A stretch of 64,000 nucleotides of DNA. Source: Stenocarpella maydis. Lineage: Eukaryota > Ascomycota > Sordariomycetes > Diaporthales > Diaporthaceae. Both the position numbers and the translations under genes were made by a program. Positions 1-13,594 of this stretch are shown one piece after another. Numbering within the stretch: position 1 is the stretch's first letter; every line of letters begins with the position of its first letter. The stretch covers positions 186,001 to 250,000 of the forward strand of contig NQMI01000041.1 in NCBI GenBank assembly GCA_002270565.1, written 5' to 3'. Below the pieces are notes generated by a model, which worked only from the letters and a program-made list of their open reading frames with translations, was not told the DNA's origin and did not search any database.

Positions 1-23
1 TTGGCCCGCATCTGTCAGCAAGT

Positions 24-594
24 TCAGATGACCCTCGAAGCCTTGCTCCGCGAGTTACTGCCCACTCCCGTGTGTTCGCGAAACTCGACGGTGGGGTTTT
101 TCTTTTCTTTTTTCTTTCCCCACAGAACACTCGAATAGAACGCGAGAGATATTTTCCGAAGCCACAATATTCGGTTATGAAAAGTCACAAGGAAGACGTC
201 GTCTCGGGACCGAGCGAGAGCACTGTCCAGATTCACTCGGCCCGGAGAAATCGATGGCGCAAAAGGTGGTTTTTTTTTTTTGGGTGAGAGATATGTGAAG
301 CACGAGAGAAACAGTACCATAGTAGAGACAAGTTCGCAGACCGCTGCCGCTGGCCACGTCCATATGTTGGCGTCATCAGTCTTCTCGTCACTCGGGCCGC
401 TGCTGGTGAGATTGGACATGCGACATTCGGCCAAGCTTTCAGAGTCACTCGAATCACTGCGTTTAATGGCATGGAACACGAACACAGCGAGGTTTTGCAT
501 GGCACCCCAGACCGAGCCATAGCCTGCAGGCACTGCTAAGCCCGTTAGGACGCGGTTCTGAATATCGTCAGGGCCTGAGGCTTTCTTTCGGGAG
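24..594 (-). other. Possible coding fragment, unknown family
   Basis: One minus-strand frame stays open across this stretch. Its first half reads like protein: a hydrophobic helix after a PAGYGSVWGAM motif, a Ser/Asp/Glu-rich linker, and a second hydrophobic segment ending near SCFTYL. The frame then runs into an A-rich tract and loses protein character. The only in-frame ATG is internal, at 500, so if real this is an internal exon or a decayed membrane-protein gene running off the left edge. No family is recognised, and a chance ORF remains possible. Confidence 0.2.
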
Positions 595-3500
595 GCACGA
601 AGAAGACTTCTTCATTCTCTGCTATGCATGGCTGACCCAGAACATGAGTACATGATTCTGGCAATCAGTTACACCCAGGATGTCACAGAGAGGGGCTTCA
701 CTGCTGCTGTTCGGCACCCTGATATCATGGCTGCGCAACCTGATGCAAGATTCTGAAAGACCAGTTCTTGCGCATCCTTTCGGAGCGCAGGATGACAAAA
801 GAGCTCCCCGTACTTGCGTGAGGCGTTACAGTAGCCCCGACGGGTTGGCTACCGTTTGGTTTCCCAACTTGAAAAACCAAACTGGCCATTCTATCAGTCA
901 CTCCAGCAATACGTGTTGTGACGACAGATTTGAGCGTCGACCACTGTAGGTCCGGCAGAATATTCATCCCTCGGTCTAATCGCTTCTGGTGACAGCGCGG
1001 GCCGGGCTTCAGGGCCTGGTCCGTGGTATGGAGGTCCGAGAAGACAAGCCAGAAGGCTGGTCAGAGACCAAGAAGGTACATATGCACCGAGAGTACAACG
1101 CCTAGGTAAGACAGAAGTCAGAAACTCTTCTCCGATATCTTGGCTGCTTTGCTGGACACCCCAGAACATGCCACTCAGAACACGAGGCAGAAGCGAGTTG
1201 GAAACAACAGGACCGTTCCAAGAACCAACCAGTGTCGGACCAGCGCTGAGGCTTGCCAATGGTGATTTTTGCGATGTGCTCGGTCCTCGGAATGCTTGGC
1301 TGACCGAATGTTCCGAGGGAGACTGAGCATCCGCGATAGGTGGTAGGACAGCATAAGACGGTGAGAGAATCTGCAAGTATTTGCGGCATCGGGGTGCTGA
1401 TACTGAATCCACAAGAAGCAAGGCTGCTCCTGATGCTTCCGCCATGATAGATGATGCTGTGACACGGACAATCATTTCCCAGAGGGACCAACGAGCACAC
1501 GTGGGATCACCATGGGCACTTGCCCACGAGGATAAACTTCACGACACATCCCAGAGCGGGCCGTAAAGGGTTCCGTGACAACTCCAGCAGCGGCCGCTCA
1601 GCACCGCTTACTCATCACACTGCAAGTGGGAGCAACTTGCCAACGTCCCAACACAATGATTTCAGCCACACAACAGAGGCTGCGGTCCGAGTGAGACCAG
1701 GGGCCTGGACTCGGAGCCGAGGAATAGCCGCCACGTATGATGACCGCGTGTGCGTATGCAGTCCTTGGACCGCCAGCTGCCTGCACCAAGATCTGCAGGA
1801 TGTAGACTGAGCAGTGTTTTGAGGCTCGACCCTGGGGACAAGATTCGCGGCCTCTTCTGAACGTCGACTGGCCTCACACCAGCAGTGCATATTGGCGAAT
1901 GACACAGCGGGTCGGAGGAAATGCCTCGCATCACAGGGGCTTGCCACCACATGGAGCTTCGAGTTGCTGACCAAAGGCCATTTCGGATGCGTCGCCGTAA
2001 GGCAACACGCACACCACACAACACCTGCCACACCTCAAGTGCACCGGCCAGGACGGGCTGGCAACGCGCACCTTGGGATCCCGGTGCCCCCTGACGAAGA
2101 GACCAACGAGGCGATGAAATTGTCTGGCAGGCAATCGGATATATATCAGCCGATGTTTGGATCTGACGTTTGTAGCATGTCGAGCGCCATGAGTCAGTCA
2201 GTCAAAAGACGGGGCGAAACAGTGTCAACACCGCTAAATACGGGCCTTGGTGGTTGAGCAATTTCGAAGCTGGATGCGAGAGTGACAAGCGATGAGATTA
2301 GATGCTAGGTTTGGCACTACAGTATCTCCACCAGGAGATCGCGGGTGATTCGGGCAGTCCCTCGACTGGACAAGCTTTGGCTAAATATCACACCTGCCAC
2401 CGGTCCCGAGAAGATGCCCGAACTAGTGCCGATTCAGACGGCACCAAACGTCGTGCACTCAAGGCGATGGACCGGGTGCTCAACCAAGTGCCGGGGCAAG
2501 ATGAGACTCCTGACGATCCTGATAACCTGATGTGGACTATTGGGCTGGCAAGTGCAGTGGCATCAGGCAGGGCACGGCACGGCACGGCCTGGGCTGCACG
2601 TTTCTCGTGATGTTTACGAGAGTCCTTGGCACCGCCAATACCGAACCGTCCCTACATGGACGCACCGACGCACCGACGCACCGGGAGCGACAGCCAACCG
2701 GCGGCCAGTGCCCTTCTTTTGCGGCCCTGGGGAACGCCACCGACCGAACGCCCCGAGACTATTCCTCATTGATGTGAGATGGAAATGAGCCCACAGTGAT
2801 CGACGTCCTATATATAAACTCTGGCGAGTGGCTGCGCCAGCGTTCAGTCGACTCGATGTTACCGCGCTCCCAGGCCTCCCCGTATTGGACAAATGGCTAT
2901 TTCATCTGCTTGGCTCGCCTATCATCCGTGCAGCATCACCGCTGATAAACGTGATGCCTGTGTCGGTTGTGCAACGTCGGGGGGCCCCACCTTGCTCAGC
3001 TAAGAGGACGCTACAACACCCTGAAACACACCGGGGGGGTTTTCACCCCGCGAAGAACATATGCCGTCTGATTTGCCCTTGGGAGAACCGGCGTCGGCGA
3101 GAGAGGTGAAGTGCGGACGTGTGTCTTCTCATGTGCCGTCAAACTATCGGAGGCAGTCTCTTCCTGGCAACCCATCCAACGTCCATGACCTGGTTTGGCA
3201 GCTGATGGGTCGCCATGTCCAGGCATCGGGGTTAGGTCTCAGTCACCCCGGGCCACATGACTTGCATGAGATGGCAGCCGGGAAGGATTATGATAGGCTG
3301 CGCTGGGTGGTAGTTAAGGGCTACCTGATATTATTCCTCCGGGGATATGGGGCTTATTATGAACTCTAAATCCTGTAAGATATGCGCAGCGTATGTATGC
3401 ACACCCGCAAGTCATGCGAGCGCACAGCAGCCCGCCCCGCTGGGAGATCGCACACTCAGCTTACTGTGACAAGAGCTAAACATCATATCACGTCGCACAC

Positions 3501-6382
3501 GCGGCTGAATCGGCCGCGAGGCAACTGCGCAAACCACCACGCTCATCTGGCTGGCAGCTGTGATGGGATGACCCAGGCGGGTCAAGTCTGCCTTGATGGG
3601 CAAGCGGGTGTGTCTGTACAGACATGAGTTCGGTTTGAGGCGTGTCAAGTCCATGTTCGCGACCGGGCCGGCCGGCGATGGCGCCAATTGTGTGCGAAAA
3701 CGGGCGAGGCTGCCCGTGCAGGCTCAGATGAGAGGCCATTTGCGGAATAGCCACGCTGGCACACTGCCCTCTTTGCGTGTGGATCGGACCGGGCGGTAAT
3801 GACGCGAGGCTGATATGGGAAGTTTAGTTGTTGAAGCTAGGGCGAGCACGTCCAAAAAAAGACAACTCGGCCTGCCAGTGTGGGTGCTGACATGGTTCTG
3901 GCGGCAGCTGATCCTGGAGAAAACCATGGAAAGCTTATCGCGACGGGAGCTTATTGTGAAACTTTGCTGTACTTTGATCCTCCAGTTTCCCTCCCACCGT
4001 AGCATCAGCGAATCGTCCCCATCGACGTCGACATCGACATCGACATCGATCCAACTCGACACCTCGGCGCCCGCCTGCGGTCATCATCTCACCTCTCACA
4101 GCCTCAACCGACCTTCCTCGCGCCCTGAGCCCTGCCCATCACCCCACACCACCCACCATCAATGCATGCGGGGCACCGCGCTGCCTGGACCGAGATGCCG
4201 ATGCCAGCTTTTGCATCATCCTCACTGAACGTTTCTCACACCCTCACTCCAGTCTCTGGTGCACGTCTACGGTGGTCCTGTAACTCGCGAGCTAGTCCGA
4301 GCGCGCTGCGCTGTCCAGCCACCTGCCCCTGGAGGTGGTGGCACCCTTTTTTTTTTTGGCATGCGCACAACAGCCTTTGTTGTTTCTCTTCTTTCTTTCT
4401 TTGTCTTGCGCCCCTTGCTTGTTTTGTTGACGATTCTGCCTTGCGCGGACGTCCCAAAACAGACTTGCACCGCAAGCTTTTTCAGCACATGGTTTCTGAT
4501 CAAACATCGACTGCCCCTTACGGATAACCCTAGACAAGAGTACAAGGCGCCGCACAACCAGCAACTTGGGACGATTCTGGGAACGCGCCATCCAACGCAG
4601 TGCCAGGGTCCAGGTGGCGCCGCCCGGTGCGCACAGCTACGCCAGATGGGGCAAGAGTCTGAGTGTAGCCGCTGAAGGAGGGGGCGTACGCGCTGCAGGA
4701 TATGCCGTGGTGGAAGGCGTGGCGTTAGCCGGTCTGCCAGCGGCCTTCCCCTGCGGCCTGGCGATCATTTACAGTGTCCTTGCATGAGCGCCGAGCCTTG
4801 CAGGAGCCTAGTCACTATCATCCTCACCTGCACCGACCGACCCACCACGACCACCACACCTTGACCGCGTGGTATCCAGCCAACACAGGTCTATCCACGC
4901 CCAGAGCCCGCATCAAGCATGTCGTGCCCCAGCCGACGGCTCCGAGGGCTCCCCGGGGGGGAGGCCAGCCAGCCCTCTCCAGCACCCTCGTCCCCTCCAG
5001 GGAGCACAGCATGTTCCAGGCGGGCGATATACCATGTAACGACGTGCTGCTGTTCCGAGCAGCTGGTTCTGCGCCGTGATTGGGCAAGACGGACCATGCT
5101 CGCTCTCTGTGTCTCTCCTGCCACGCCGTCCATTCCAGCGGGGGGTTGGGCAGGTCGCGAAGGGACAATGACCATCCATCCACCTTTCACATGAAGTGCC
5201 ACATCGCATGCCGCAAGGCGGGCACGGGCGCCTTTTCGAGGGCCCGCAACAATCTACGTGGGTCGTATTCATCCGCTGCCAGACTTTCGTCCAACAGTCT
5301 GACAGTAAATTTACCCTATGTCGTCTAGTGATTGGGCGTTATCCCTTACTGAAACTCGTGTCAGCTAAACTTGACTGGTTTCGACGCGTCGGCGAACATT
5401 TCCCATCTTCTTGGAAGGCCCTGAGGCATCTGATCTCGCCCTGGTCTTCTACGCCTTCAAGAAGCTTCGGGACCTCGCCCAACCGGCTGCCGTGTGGGCT
5501 TTCTTTGCCCGCCGCCCACTATCGTCATCGCGGGTGTCTGTGCCATCAACGCTTTGAGTGCCTACTCCCTCACCATGGGAAGCCCCTCGTATCCTTACTC
5601 GTGACACCAGATGTCCACAGCCGTGCATTTTGTGGACCGGCCTGCCTGTCACCAGCAAAGACTCGCGCCAGTCAACATCGACGATTATCTGTGTCATCGT
5701 TAGACCGCATTCGAAACAAACGGGATTCTCTAGCCCCTTGCAAATTGCACCTTGGCCCGTCTTACCAGCTCACTTCGACTTTGAGGCCAGACCCACTCGC
5801 TGCGGCTCACATCCGCTGACCCATGTCCTCGATCGCGGCTGAGGTTGTCACCCCTGGGCATGTCAGCCTGCCTTTTGGGCGCCCCAGGTATGCCCATCAC
5901 CACCCCAAGACAAGGATAGCTCCCCTTACCTACCTAGCTCCCTGCTCAGAGGCACCGCCTCAGCAGAGGTAGGGTCTATCTATGTATTGTGTATCTATCT
6001 CCTCGACTTTCCCGATATGACATGGGCCGAGTCCCATCCCACCCTCTCTCTTCACAAGCACGCTCAAGGAACAAATATTGCTACAAGACCTACTATTGTT
6101 CTCCGCTTCCCAACTCGGGCACGATTCTTCATTAAACGGTTTATTTTTCCTTCTCTCCCTGGCGCGACTCCTCCTTCCAAAGTCTATCCTGCACCTCTCA
6201 CCATTGCCTTGATATACACCTTGCTCTCCTGGATCTGGTCGCAAGCTTGACCAGTACTTACACCACACCGATCACAACATCTGCCACTGCCCCCAGCCGC
6301 CCCCGTCTCTTCGGTCAAAGCAATTACGCGTCTTCTTACCTGTGGTCATCATTGTCTTACTTGTTGACCAAGTCGTGGCACC
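595..6382. other. Gene-poor spacer with minor tandem repeats
   Basis: No convincing gene is seen on either strand. Open frames are short, overlap in several frames and lack domains or splice-consistent continuations. Small tandem repeats occur at 2569-2591 (CACGG units), 2657-2682 (three GACGCACC-like units) and 4021-4052 (CGACAT units). The last 400 bases are pyrimidine rich and probably hold the promoter and 5' leader of the regulator that starts at 6383. Confidence 0.6.
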
Positions 6383-9300
6383 ATGGTCTTCTGTGCGTAC
6401 TGCGGGAAGAGCTTCACCCGCAAAGAGCATCTAGAGAGGCACATTCCAAGCCGTAAGCCTCCGCCCCCCCCCCCCCACAATTTCCTAGGATGTTCTTAAC
6501 TGACCCAACGCCCCACAGATACCAACGTGAAGCCTCACAGATGTAGTGCTTGCCAGCTTTCTTTCGCGCGCAGGTAAAGCTGTCCTATTTCATCTGCGCT
6601 ATCTAAACAGCCTCGCTGATGGTCACAACAACAGGGACCTGTTACAGAGGCACCACTCCACGTATCATGAGGCGAGGGATCCGATGGAGCCCCTCCCTGG
6701 CGGTGTCCCCACGGTTGCTGGCAGGACGCCTATAGCCTGCCAAAACTGCGCGAGCGCAAAGACAGGGTGCGATAAGAGGGTCCCATGCAGCCGGTGCGCA
6801 GAGAAAAACCTGCCGTGTGCTGCTCGATTCGCGCGACGCTCCTCCAAGGCTGCTGTGAGAGCAGCCCAGGTCAGTGCTGCAATGAACGGCCAGGGCGTAC
6901 CCGGAGCTCAGTCCCCAGCAATGCCAGCAGTCTCATCTTCACTGATGGACATCGATCAGAACCTAGCAAGGCCAGGCTCACCAGGCAAGGGCTCCCCCTC
7001 AGAGGATGTCGCATGTGCAGACCTAAAGCTGCTCTCGGGCACCCAGCAAAGGTCGCCTCAAGAAGACAACCACTTCAGCCCAGGCGGATTCTCACCCCAC
7101 AATAAGCTTGATGTGATGAGCGAATTCATGCAGCTCGGGACGGACTTCGTGGCGCACGATCAAAACTACTCGGACCTGCTTGTCTGGCCAGAGTATTCCA
7201 TGGAGCTGGACATTTACTCAAACGCCATGGCTATTCGACCAGACCTGGGCCACGGTATGCCCACTTTTGCAGATATCAGCGACTCGTGTTCCAATTCTGA
7301 GCCCATGACAGCCACCTCATCGCGTGCCTCAGTCCACACGAGGGGGACAAGCATCATGTCAACCGCGAGCTTCGATCCAAACAACAAGTGCATAGACATG
7401 GCAATGCTTACCCCAAAGGACGCAACCATACCCGAATTCGAAGTCGTCATTGCGTCAGAGAATTCATGGCCAATGGCTAGGTGCAACCCACCCACATTCT
7501 CTGGCAACTGCCCGCGGACGGCGATCGTCCATCTTGAGGCGCTCGAGCGAAAATGCCAGCAAGAGGGCACGTGGGACGCACTGGACAAATATCTGGGGCA
7601 ATTTGGGAACGAAGCACCTCACATGCCGACAGTCGTTCCGATCACCTCTCGGACGCGTGACAAGATGACGGCCATCACGCAGTCATTCTTACACAAGGCC
7701 CTTGATGTCCACAGAATGGGGGCCAATGGCTACTCCAAACCGGGCTACGCGAGCCCGGGGGGCATGTGCAACTTCATAATGCTCCCACCGTCCAGTGTGC
7801 TCGAGTACTTTCTCAAGAGCTACGTACGCAGCCTCTATGGGTTCTACCCAATGATCTTCGCAATGAGCCTGGACCCGAACGAGATGGTGCAGAACACTCA
7901 GGCTGCAACATTACTTGTCCTACTCATGATTGCAAGAGGCGCAGCGGCTGTACCGATGGCGGAGGCGAGATACCTATCCGCAGGCCTCACAGAGACTTGT
8001 CGCATCTCACTGTTCGACATCATCGAGAAGGATGTCGAGCTGTCAGCCGACCCTATCGCGCTGCGCTGTGCACTGCTGTTCACCCTGTTGGGTGCGTGGA
8101 GTGGAGATAAGTGGCAGATGGATATTGCGATGGGCCAACGGGGCATGTATCTGACGGTAGGTTTTCCTGTCACCATCTTGTCATACAGTGGGTGCGAATA
8201 CTGACGACAAGAAATCAGATGTTGAAACATGCTGGCATGCTAGAGCCACAACCATCGATGATACCGGCTTTCAATGACTCAACGAGCACTGAGCTTCAGT
8301 GGAGGGCATGGATGCACCGTGAGACACAAAACAGGTGGGCATCTCAACTCCCTAGACGGTTCGGTAACCCATCCGGAAGCTGACTGTTCCTCTCCAGACT
8401 TGTCTACAATTGGGTCATGGTGGACCAGGAACTGAGCCTGTTCCACGACACGGCGCCCGTCCTGTCCATATCTGAGCTCCACTGCCCCCTGCCAGGTTCC
8501 GAGGTCTTGTGGCTGTCACCAAATTCCGAGCAATGGCTGGCGGGGATCCAGTCTCTCTATGGCTGCACCAACAACGTGAACCCACAATTACTTAGTACTC
8601 CTTCTCTTACCCCGTCACTCTTTGACCTCTTCCAAGACTTCCTGCATGACAATCTTGCCCGCCGACAGCCGAGCCTCACCCCACAACAGCTCCGTCTGCT
8701 CCTGCACCCTATCCAGGCCCTCCTCTGTCACCTGCGACAGATGCTCTCTTGCTTCTCAGATATACTCGGTGCCAGGCGCTCGGCCTCGCGCACTGTGTCA
8801 AGGGCCTCGACGTTCCAACGCCTGGAAGAAGTCCAGGCCCTGCTCCAAAAATGGTATGAGCTTGCCATCGCCCAGCACAATGCGAACCCAAGCTGCACAA
8901 AGACGCAGTGCAACATCGTCCTGTACCATCTCATCTCGCTGAACGCGGTGACAAACTTCCCCGAGATCGAGAGGCTGGCCCGCAGGGAGGGCTTTGAGGC
9001 TGGCGGTCCGACCTACTGGGAGCTGAGCCTGAGGCACAAGAGGTGCGTCTACCAGCGCGAAGAGGCGATATTCCACTGCGGCCAGGTGCTGCGGCTCGTA
9101 CGGGCCATACCCGCAGACAAGCTTCCGCCCTGGTGGAGCACAGCGGTATACAGGGTCACACTGATCCTATGGACGGACGCCATCGGGAGGCTTGACCCGA
9201 GCTTCAAGTCAGCCACGAATGACGGCTCGAGCCCCGAGAGCGGCAGCGCGCCGAGCAGCTCGGTCGTGGCGGTCGACCGGGTGACGCCTGAGGACGCGGC

Positions 9301-9517
9301 AGTGATCTCATACCTCTGGAGCGGTGATGGGACAGCCGTGCTCTCGCGGGACAATGGCACCGCGGTGAGCCTGGATATCCCCGCCAGCATCTTGGAAGTG
9401 GGCATACAGACTATTGGCAACGGCATAAGCACACGGATCGGGGACGGGATCAGGAGGAAGCTGGCCAGGCTGGCCGACAGCTGGAGTTCGGATACGATTG
9501 GCTCCATGGCTGCCTGA
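6383..9517 (+). CDS. CMR1: CMR1/PIG1-type melanin transcription factor (2x C2H2 + Zn2Cys6)
   Basis: Predicted nuclear transcription factor of 960 aa. Exons are 6383-6452, 6519-6573, 6635-8156, 8219-8334 and 8398-9517. All four introns have GT..AG ends and restore one frame. The protein opens directly with a C2H2 finger (C4, C7, H20, H24) and a second finger (C32, C35, H48, H53), followed by a Zn2Cys6 cluster (C77, C80, C87, C93, C96, C103). The remainder, about 300-960, is helical and matches the fungal-specific transcription factor region in layout. A start right at MVFCAYCG, two fingers and then a binuclear cluster is the signature of the CMR1 (Colletotrichum) and PIG1 (Magnaporthe) melanin regulators, which activate DHN-melanin genes. 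A melanin-type PKS and naphthol reductase in the same window support this. The family has paralogs, so the exact ortholog is inferred. Intron 1 contains a long C tract. Confidence 0.85.
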
Positions 9518-10412
9518 TGATGGGTTAGAGGCGTTTTGTTTGTTTTTTTGTTCTTGTTCTTGTCCCGTTTCTACTCAGAGACGGCTATTCACCTGGGTCC
9601 ACAGGCCAGGCAGTTCCCCAGGACATCTAGACAGGGCTTGGGGCGTGGCTAGCTTCAAGTGTTGGGGCCGGGGCTATTGGTTCGGCGTCTACGGGGTTGG
9701 GACTTTTGCTTGACACACACAGAGTGTGATGATTCATGACGGCGCAGCCTTGTCCATCTGGTACGCCGTGGCCCACTGGAAATACACATTGTCTCACCCA
9801 GACCATCGTGCAGCAGCTGCATGCATCGTGACTGTGGGCAACATGGTGGACGCCAATGGCCTGCCTCCAAGGCGGCTGGAGACATGTCGGCGCACCCCAT
9901 GGCGTGCTGGCCCTGTCCGGCAGGAGCAAGGACCTGGACAGAGATGCCGTGATGGGAGGGCGGGACACCAAGCTTCGGCCTAGCATACAAGGCTGACGAC
10001 CAGTCGTCCGAGATGGGCGGCGGGCGGGCGGCCCTACGAGGCACGAGACTTGGTATGGCCCAGGAGGCGTGACCATGCCAGGAGGATGGCATGAAAAAAA
10101 GCTTCATGGCGCCCTCGCGAACCAGAAGGCTAAACAGCCTCGCGGGTTCGTCAACAAGACCCTGCCGTCTGCGTCCCGCGCGCCACGGCCAGCCACGGCC
10201 GATGGAAGGGCCATTATCACCTGGCTAGTAAGGCATGATATGAACCACCTCAGCCCCGCGCATCGGGAACTTCAGCCCTAGTCAAGGCTGAGGCGTGCGG
10301 CCGCCGGATGACGAGAAGATGAGATTGTGGGGATCCCCAAGCCGCAGCTCCGTCCGTCGACGAGGTTAATCTCTTGAGATTAGCCCACGACAACATGCCT
10401 GCACACACGACC

Positions 10413-10443
<31 letters not shown>

Positions 10444-10530
10444 TGTGTGTGGAGGGGGGGGGTTGCACGGGGTGGCGAGTAAGCTGGTTCCTGGCCAGGA
10501 GTGGTGGTGGGGGTGGTGGTGGTGGTGGTT
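10413..10530. repeat. CT, GT and GGT microsatellite block
   Basis: A (CT)n run at 10413-10426 passes directly into a (GT)n run to about 10452. A G tract and an imperfect GGT repeat follow at 10501-10530. Confidence 0.95.
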
Positions 10531-11447
10531 TGGGGAGGGCGCCTCGGTGACCACTTATCCCGATGGACCTTGGGTTGCAAAATCCGCTGCGGCCCCGGTC
10601 GGGTTTAAGCGCGCCAAGCCTGGGAGACGGGTCAGATTAAGAATTGCGGAGCAAAGGGCCCCAGGGCGGGGTCAGCCCCTGCACGAGCCAGAAGCCAATG
10701 AAAGGCCTCTATTATGGTCCCCACTTGCCGCATGCAGCAGTCGCAGGTGTCTTGCAGGGTACAGGGTCTTCGGCTGCAGGGTACTGCGGGTACAAGTTAC
10801 AAGGGCAGTCTCAGGCCTTGTACTCGGTGCCCGCGAGGGGGTCTCCCAGAATTGAAGACAGCCGTCCTGCATATAGCCAGCCGTACCACTGCACCTCTCC
10901 GCCAGGAAGGGGGGGGGGTAACATAGCTAGGTATAGTCGAGTCTGCACCACAGGCTAGTTAGTCTACACGTCCATCTGCTCACGACCCACGTTTCACGCT
11001 TCTTGACGTAGCATCCGCCCTGACGAGCTGCCCAGCCAGCCAGCCCAGCCGACGGCCATGCCATCACATGTCCAAGGTACAAGACAGAGCTGAGCTAAGC
11101 CTGTGTCACTATACATGGTAGCACGGCAGCATGCGGGTTCACGCCTGCCCTTGGCCCGCCAGCCTGCGTTTCCATTCCCAGAAGGGGCAAAAAGGAAAGA
11201 CCCGATCCAGAACCAAGCATGCCGTCGCACGCCCATGCGCAATGCGGTGGCTGGAGAGAGCGCCGCCACCGACCCCGAGGGCATCTCAGACCTTTGGCCT
11301 TGTTAACTCACAAAGAGACCCCGGCCGGGCTTGTCAATAGTTGGTTGCTTTCTCTCTCTCTCTCTCTCATTTGGGCGTCAGAACCGGCCCGTGGCGCCAT
11401 GGGACCGGACTGGCACAACTCCCATCTCTGTCCGCACGACATACCCT

Positions 11448-11554
11448 ATTACTACTACTACTATACTACTACTATACTACTACTATACTACTACTATACT
11501 ACTACTATACTACTACTATTATACTACTATCATACTACTATCATACTACTACTG
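11448..11554. repeat. ACT-rich minisatellite with 11-bp unit
   Basis: Five exact copies of the 11-mer TATACTACTAC occupy 11462-11516. They are flanked by plain ACT/TAC triplets and degenerate ATC-containing copies. Confidence 0.95.
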
Positions 11555-11878
11555 CTGCGAGTCTGACGCGTCTTCTCTGCTGTGCTTATGGACATTATTG
11601 TGGCTTCCAGGGCCATCACCCAGCCGTGTGCAGGACTGTTTTGACTTTGCCTTCTGAGATGTGCAGACCGGATTGATATATATTGTCACCCGCCAAGCAA
11701 GCCGATTGGCCCTCCCGGCAACCCTCGAGGAGCGCCACAGGTAGGTAACCTGCCTGCCTCCCAACCTGCCCCGCGCCCTAGGTACAAGTTCTCTCACCAT
11801 CTTGCCTTGCATGTCAAAAGCTCATAGCACGCCAGCTCCCCGGCCCATAGATCCCATCGGGCGTTGTGTGGCAGCGCC

Positions 11879-11911
11879 AAAAAAAACAAAAAAAAAAAAA
11901 AAAAAAAAAAA
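11879..11911. repeat. Poly-A tract
   Basis: A run of A with a single C interruption, about 33 bases long. Confidence 0.95.
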
Positions 11912-12015
11912 CTGCCATCAAGGGCCTGCATGCGGTGGGAGGGCACACGCGCGGCTGCGGATGGGCGCCTCCCGGTCATTCTGTACACACGGGGGGGGTG
12001 GGGCGGGTCGGGCAC

Positions 12016-12019
<4 letters not shown>

Positions 12020-12063
<44 letters not shown>
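12020..12063. repeat. (GA)n microsatellite
   Basis: An uninterrupted AG dinucleotide run of about 22 units. Confidence 0.95.
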
Positions 12064-12067
<4 letters not shown>

Positions 12068-13594
12068 GAGTGCAACTTGTCGTCGCGTATGGTGTTTCAG
12101 TGCTCGGGCTTTGGGCCCATTCGGAAGCCATGCCACGCCGGATGCGCCTGTAAAGAAGGACGATAAGAGCATGGTGTGCCTCAGTGTCCATAATATCCTG
12201 TCTACTGCCTGCTAGTATGGTCGGTGCGTGAGCAGTAGCATTCTATCCTGCGGCGCGAGCCGTTCCACCGCCCACTCTAGGGTGAGCACGAGTGCCGCAG
12301 GCCTGGGCGACCCTACGCGCATGCAGAAACCCCGGGGGCGTTATCAATCAAATCTCGGTGGTCGAAGGAATACTTGTGTCTCCATTGCGTTTCGGACCTA
12401 ACGACCGAGAGGGCATGCCCTGGACGCTTTCGCTCAGATCCCACGGCCCCCCAGATAGTGTCGTTATGGCGTGCTAGAGGGAGCTCTGGCTGTCAGCAGC
12501 GAGCTCACTGCGTACGACGCCAAAGCTGTGGGCGCCCATGAGAGGCAGTGCTGCGCTCTCTCCGGGAACATGCCGGACCCGGCAGTGGAGTTACGAAACC
12601 AAGCGATCAGCCCAGTGGTTTCGTTTCACGAACAAGCCCCTGTGCTAATATATATCCGGCAGAAAGCTTCAGGGCCAAACGAAACAACCAGGACGGCGGC
12701 GAGCATCACCGCCCGAACCCACGGCGCGCAGACACTATCGGCAGCCCACCGCGGCCGGATCAACAGGCGGCCCTGAGGTATCGCGCGCCTGAACAGGCAC
12801 ATAATCCAGAATATTTTGATAGGAAGCAGACGAGTTCGTCTAGTGTCGGCCCGGCAGGGCCATGGGCGTCACAGGCTGTTGTGCGAATTGGCACTGAGCC
12901 GCGGAGCTGAGTGCCTGTTGCATGTATGTAGGTATGTCCTTGCCTTACCTAAGGCACACTGGCTGATATGTCCGGACATCCGATGGGGGAGCCACCACCG
13001 AGCACACAGGCAGGGCCCACACTTCTGACACGGCCGCGCAGACCGAGCGTGATCTGAGAGCCCGCGCGCCCTGATGAGATGGGAGGACTGCAAGCGGATT
13101 GCGGGCTGCTGGCCGCCGGTCAGTCCTCTCTGCACCCGCGGGCACCGCGAGCCCATGGGGCCTCATTGCATTCCAACGCCACAGGCCTGGCTGGTTCCTT
13201 GGCCCGTTCCTGCGGCTGCGTGCGCACCAAAACAGGACCGACGGTGCGCAACCGGCATCCGGGCTGCGGGACCGAGTCGTGTGCGCTCCCATGCCCACGC
13301 AGCCCGGCCGCTGGGCCACCTGACTTGGCCCCGTCGTTTTACCCCAACTACGGGGCTCTCTGGCTGGCCTCGGACTCCTGGGGGGCGTGAGGATGTCCGG
13401 ATATCTGACACCTGCGCCTTGTGTCCCGCCGGCGCCCCGGCGCCATCAAGGGGGATATATGAGTGGGAGGCAGTCCGCAGTCCTGACCTGTTTCCGACAA
13501 CGAGGCCAACAAGCATCAGAACCCGTCCCCCGCTGCACTGCGTCGCGCCCCCACGGTATAGAAGCACAAACAACCGGCACAAGTCCCTCCCGAG

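Larger units (their letters stand above)
9518..13594. other. 4 kb gene-free spacer rich in microsatellites
   Basis: No supportable gene is seen between the CMR1-like regulator and the reductase. The stretch has several simple repeats (CT/GT, GGT, an 11-bp minisatellite, poly-A, GA), annotated separately. The final 200 bases must include the reductase promoter. A weak TATA-like GATATATG lies near 13453, about 140 bases before the ATG. Confidence 0.6.

Noticed and set aside
3382..3799. Possible small genes in the left spacer
   Set aside because: Only short competing ORFs on both strands with no conserved features.
5196..5819. 207-aa plus-strand ORF upstream of the CMR1-like gene
   Set aside because: Low-complexity, no domain, overlapped by other frames. 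Probably non-coding.
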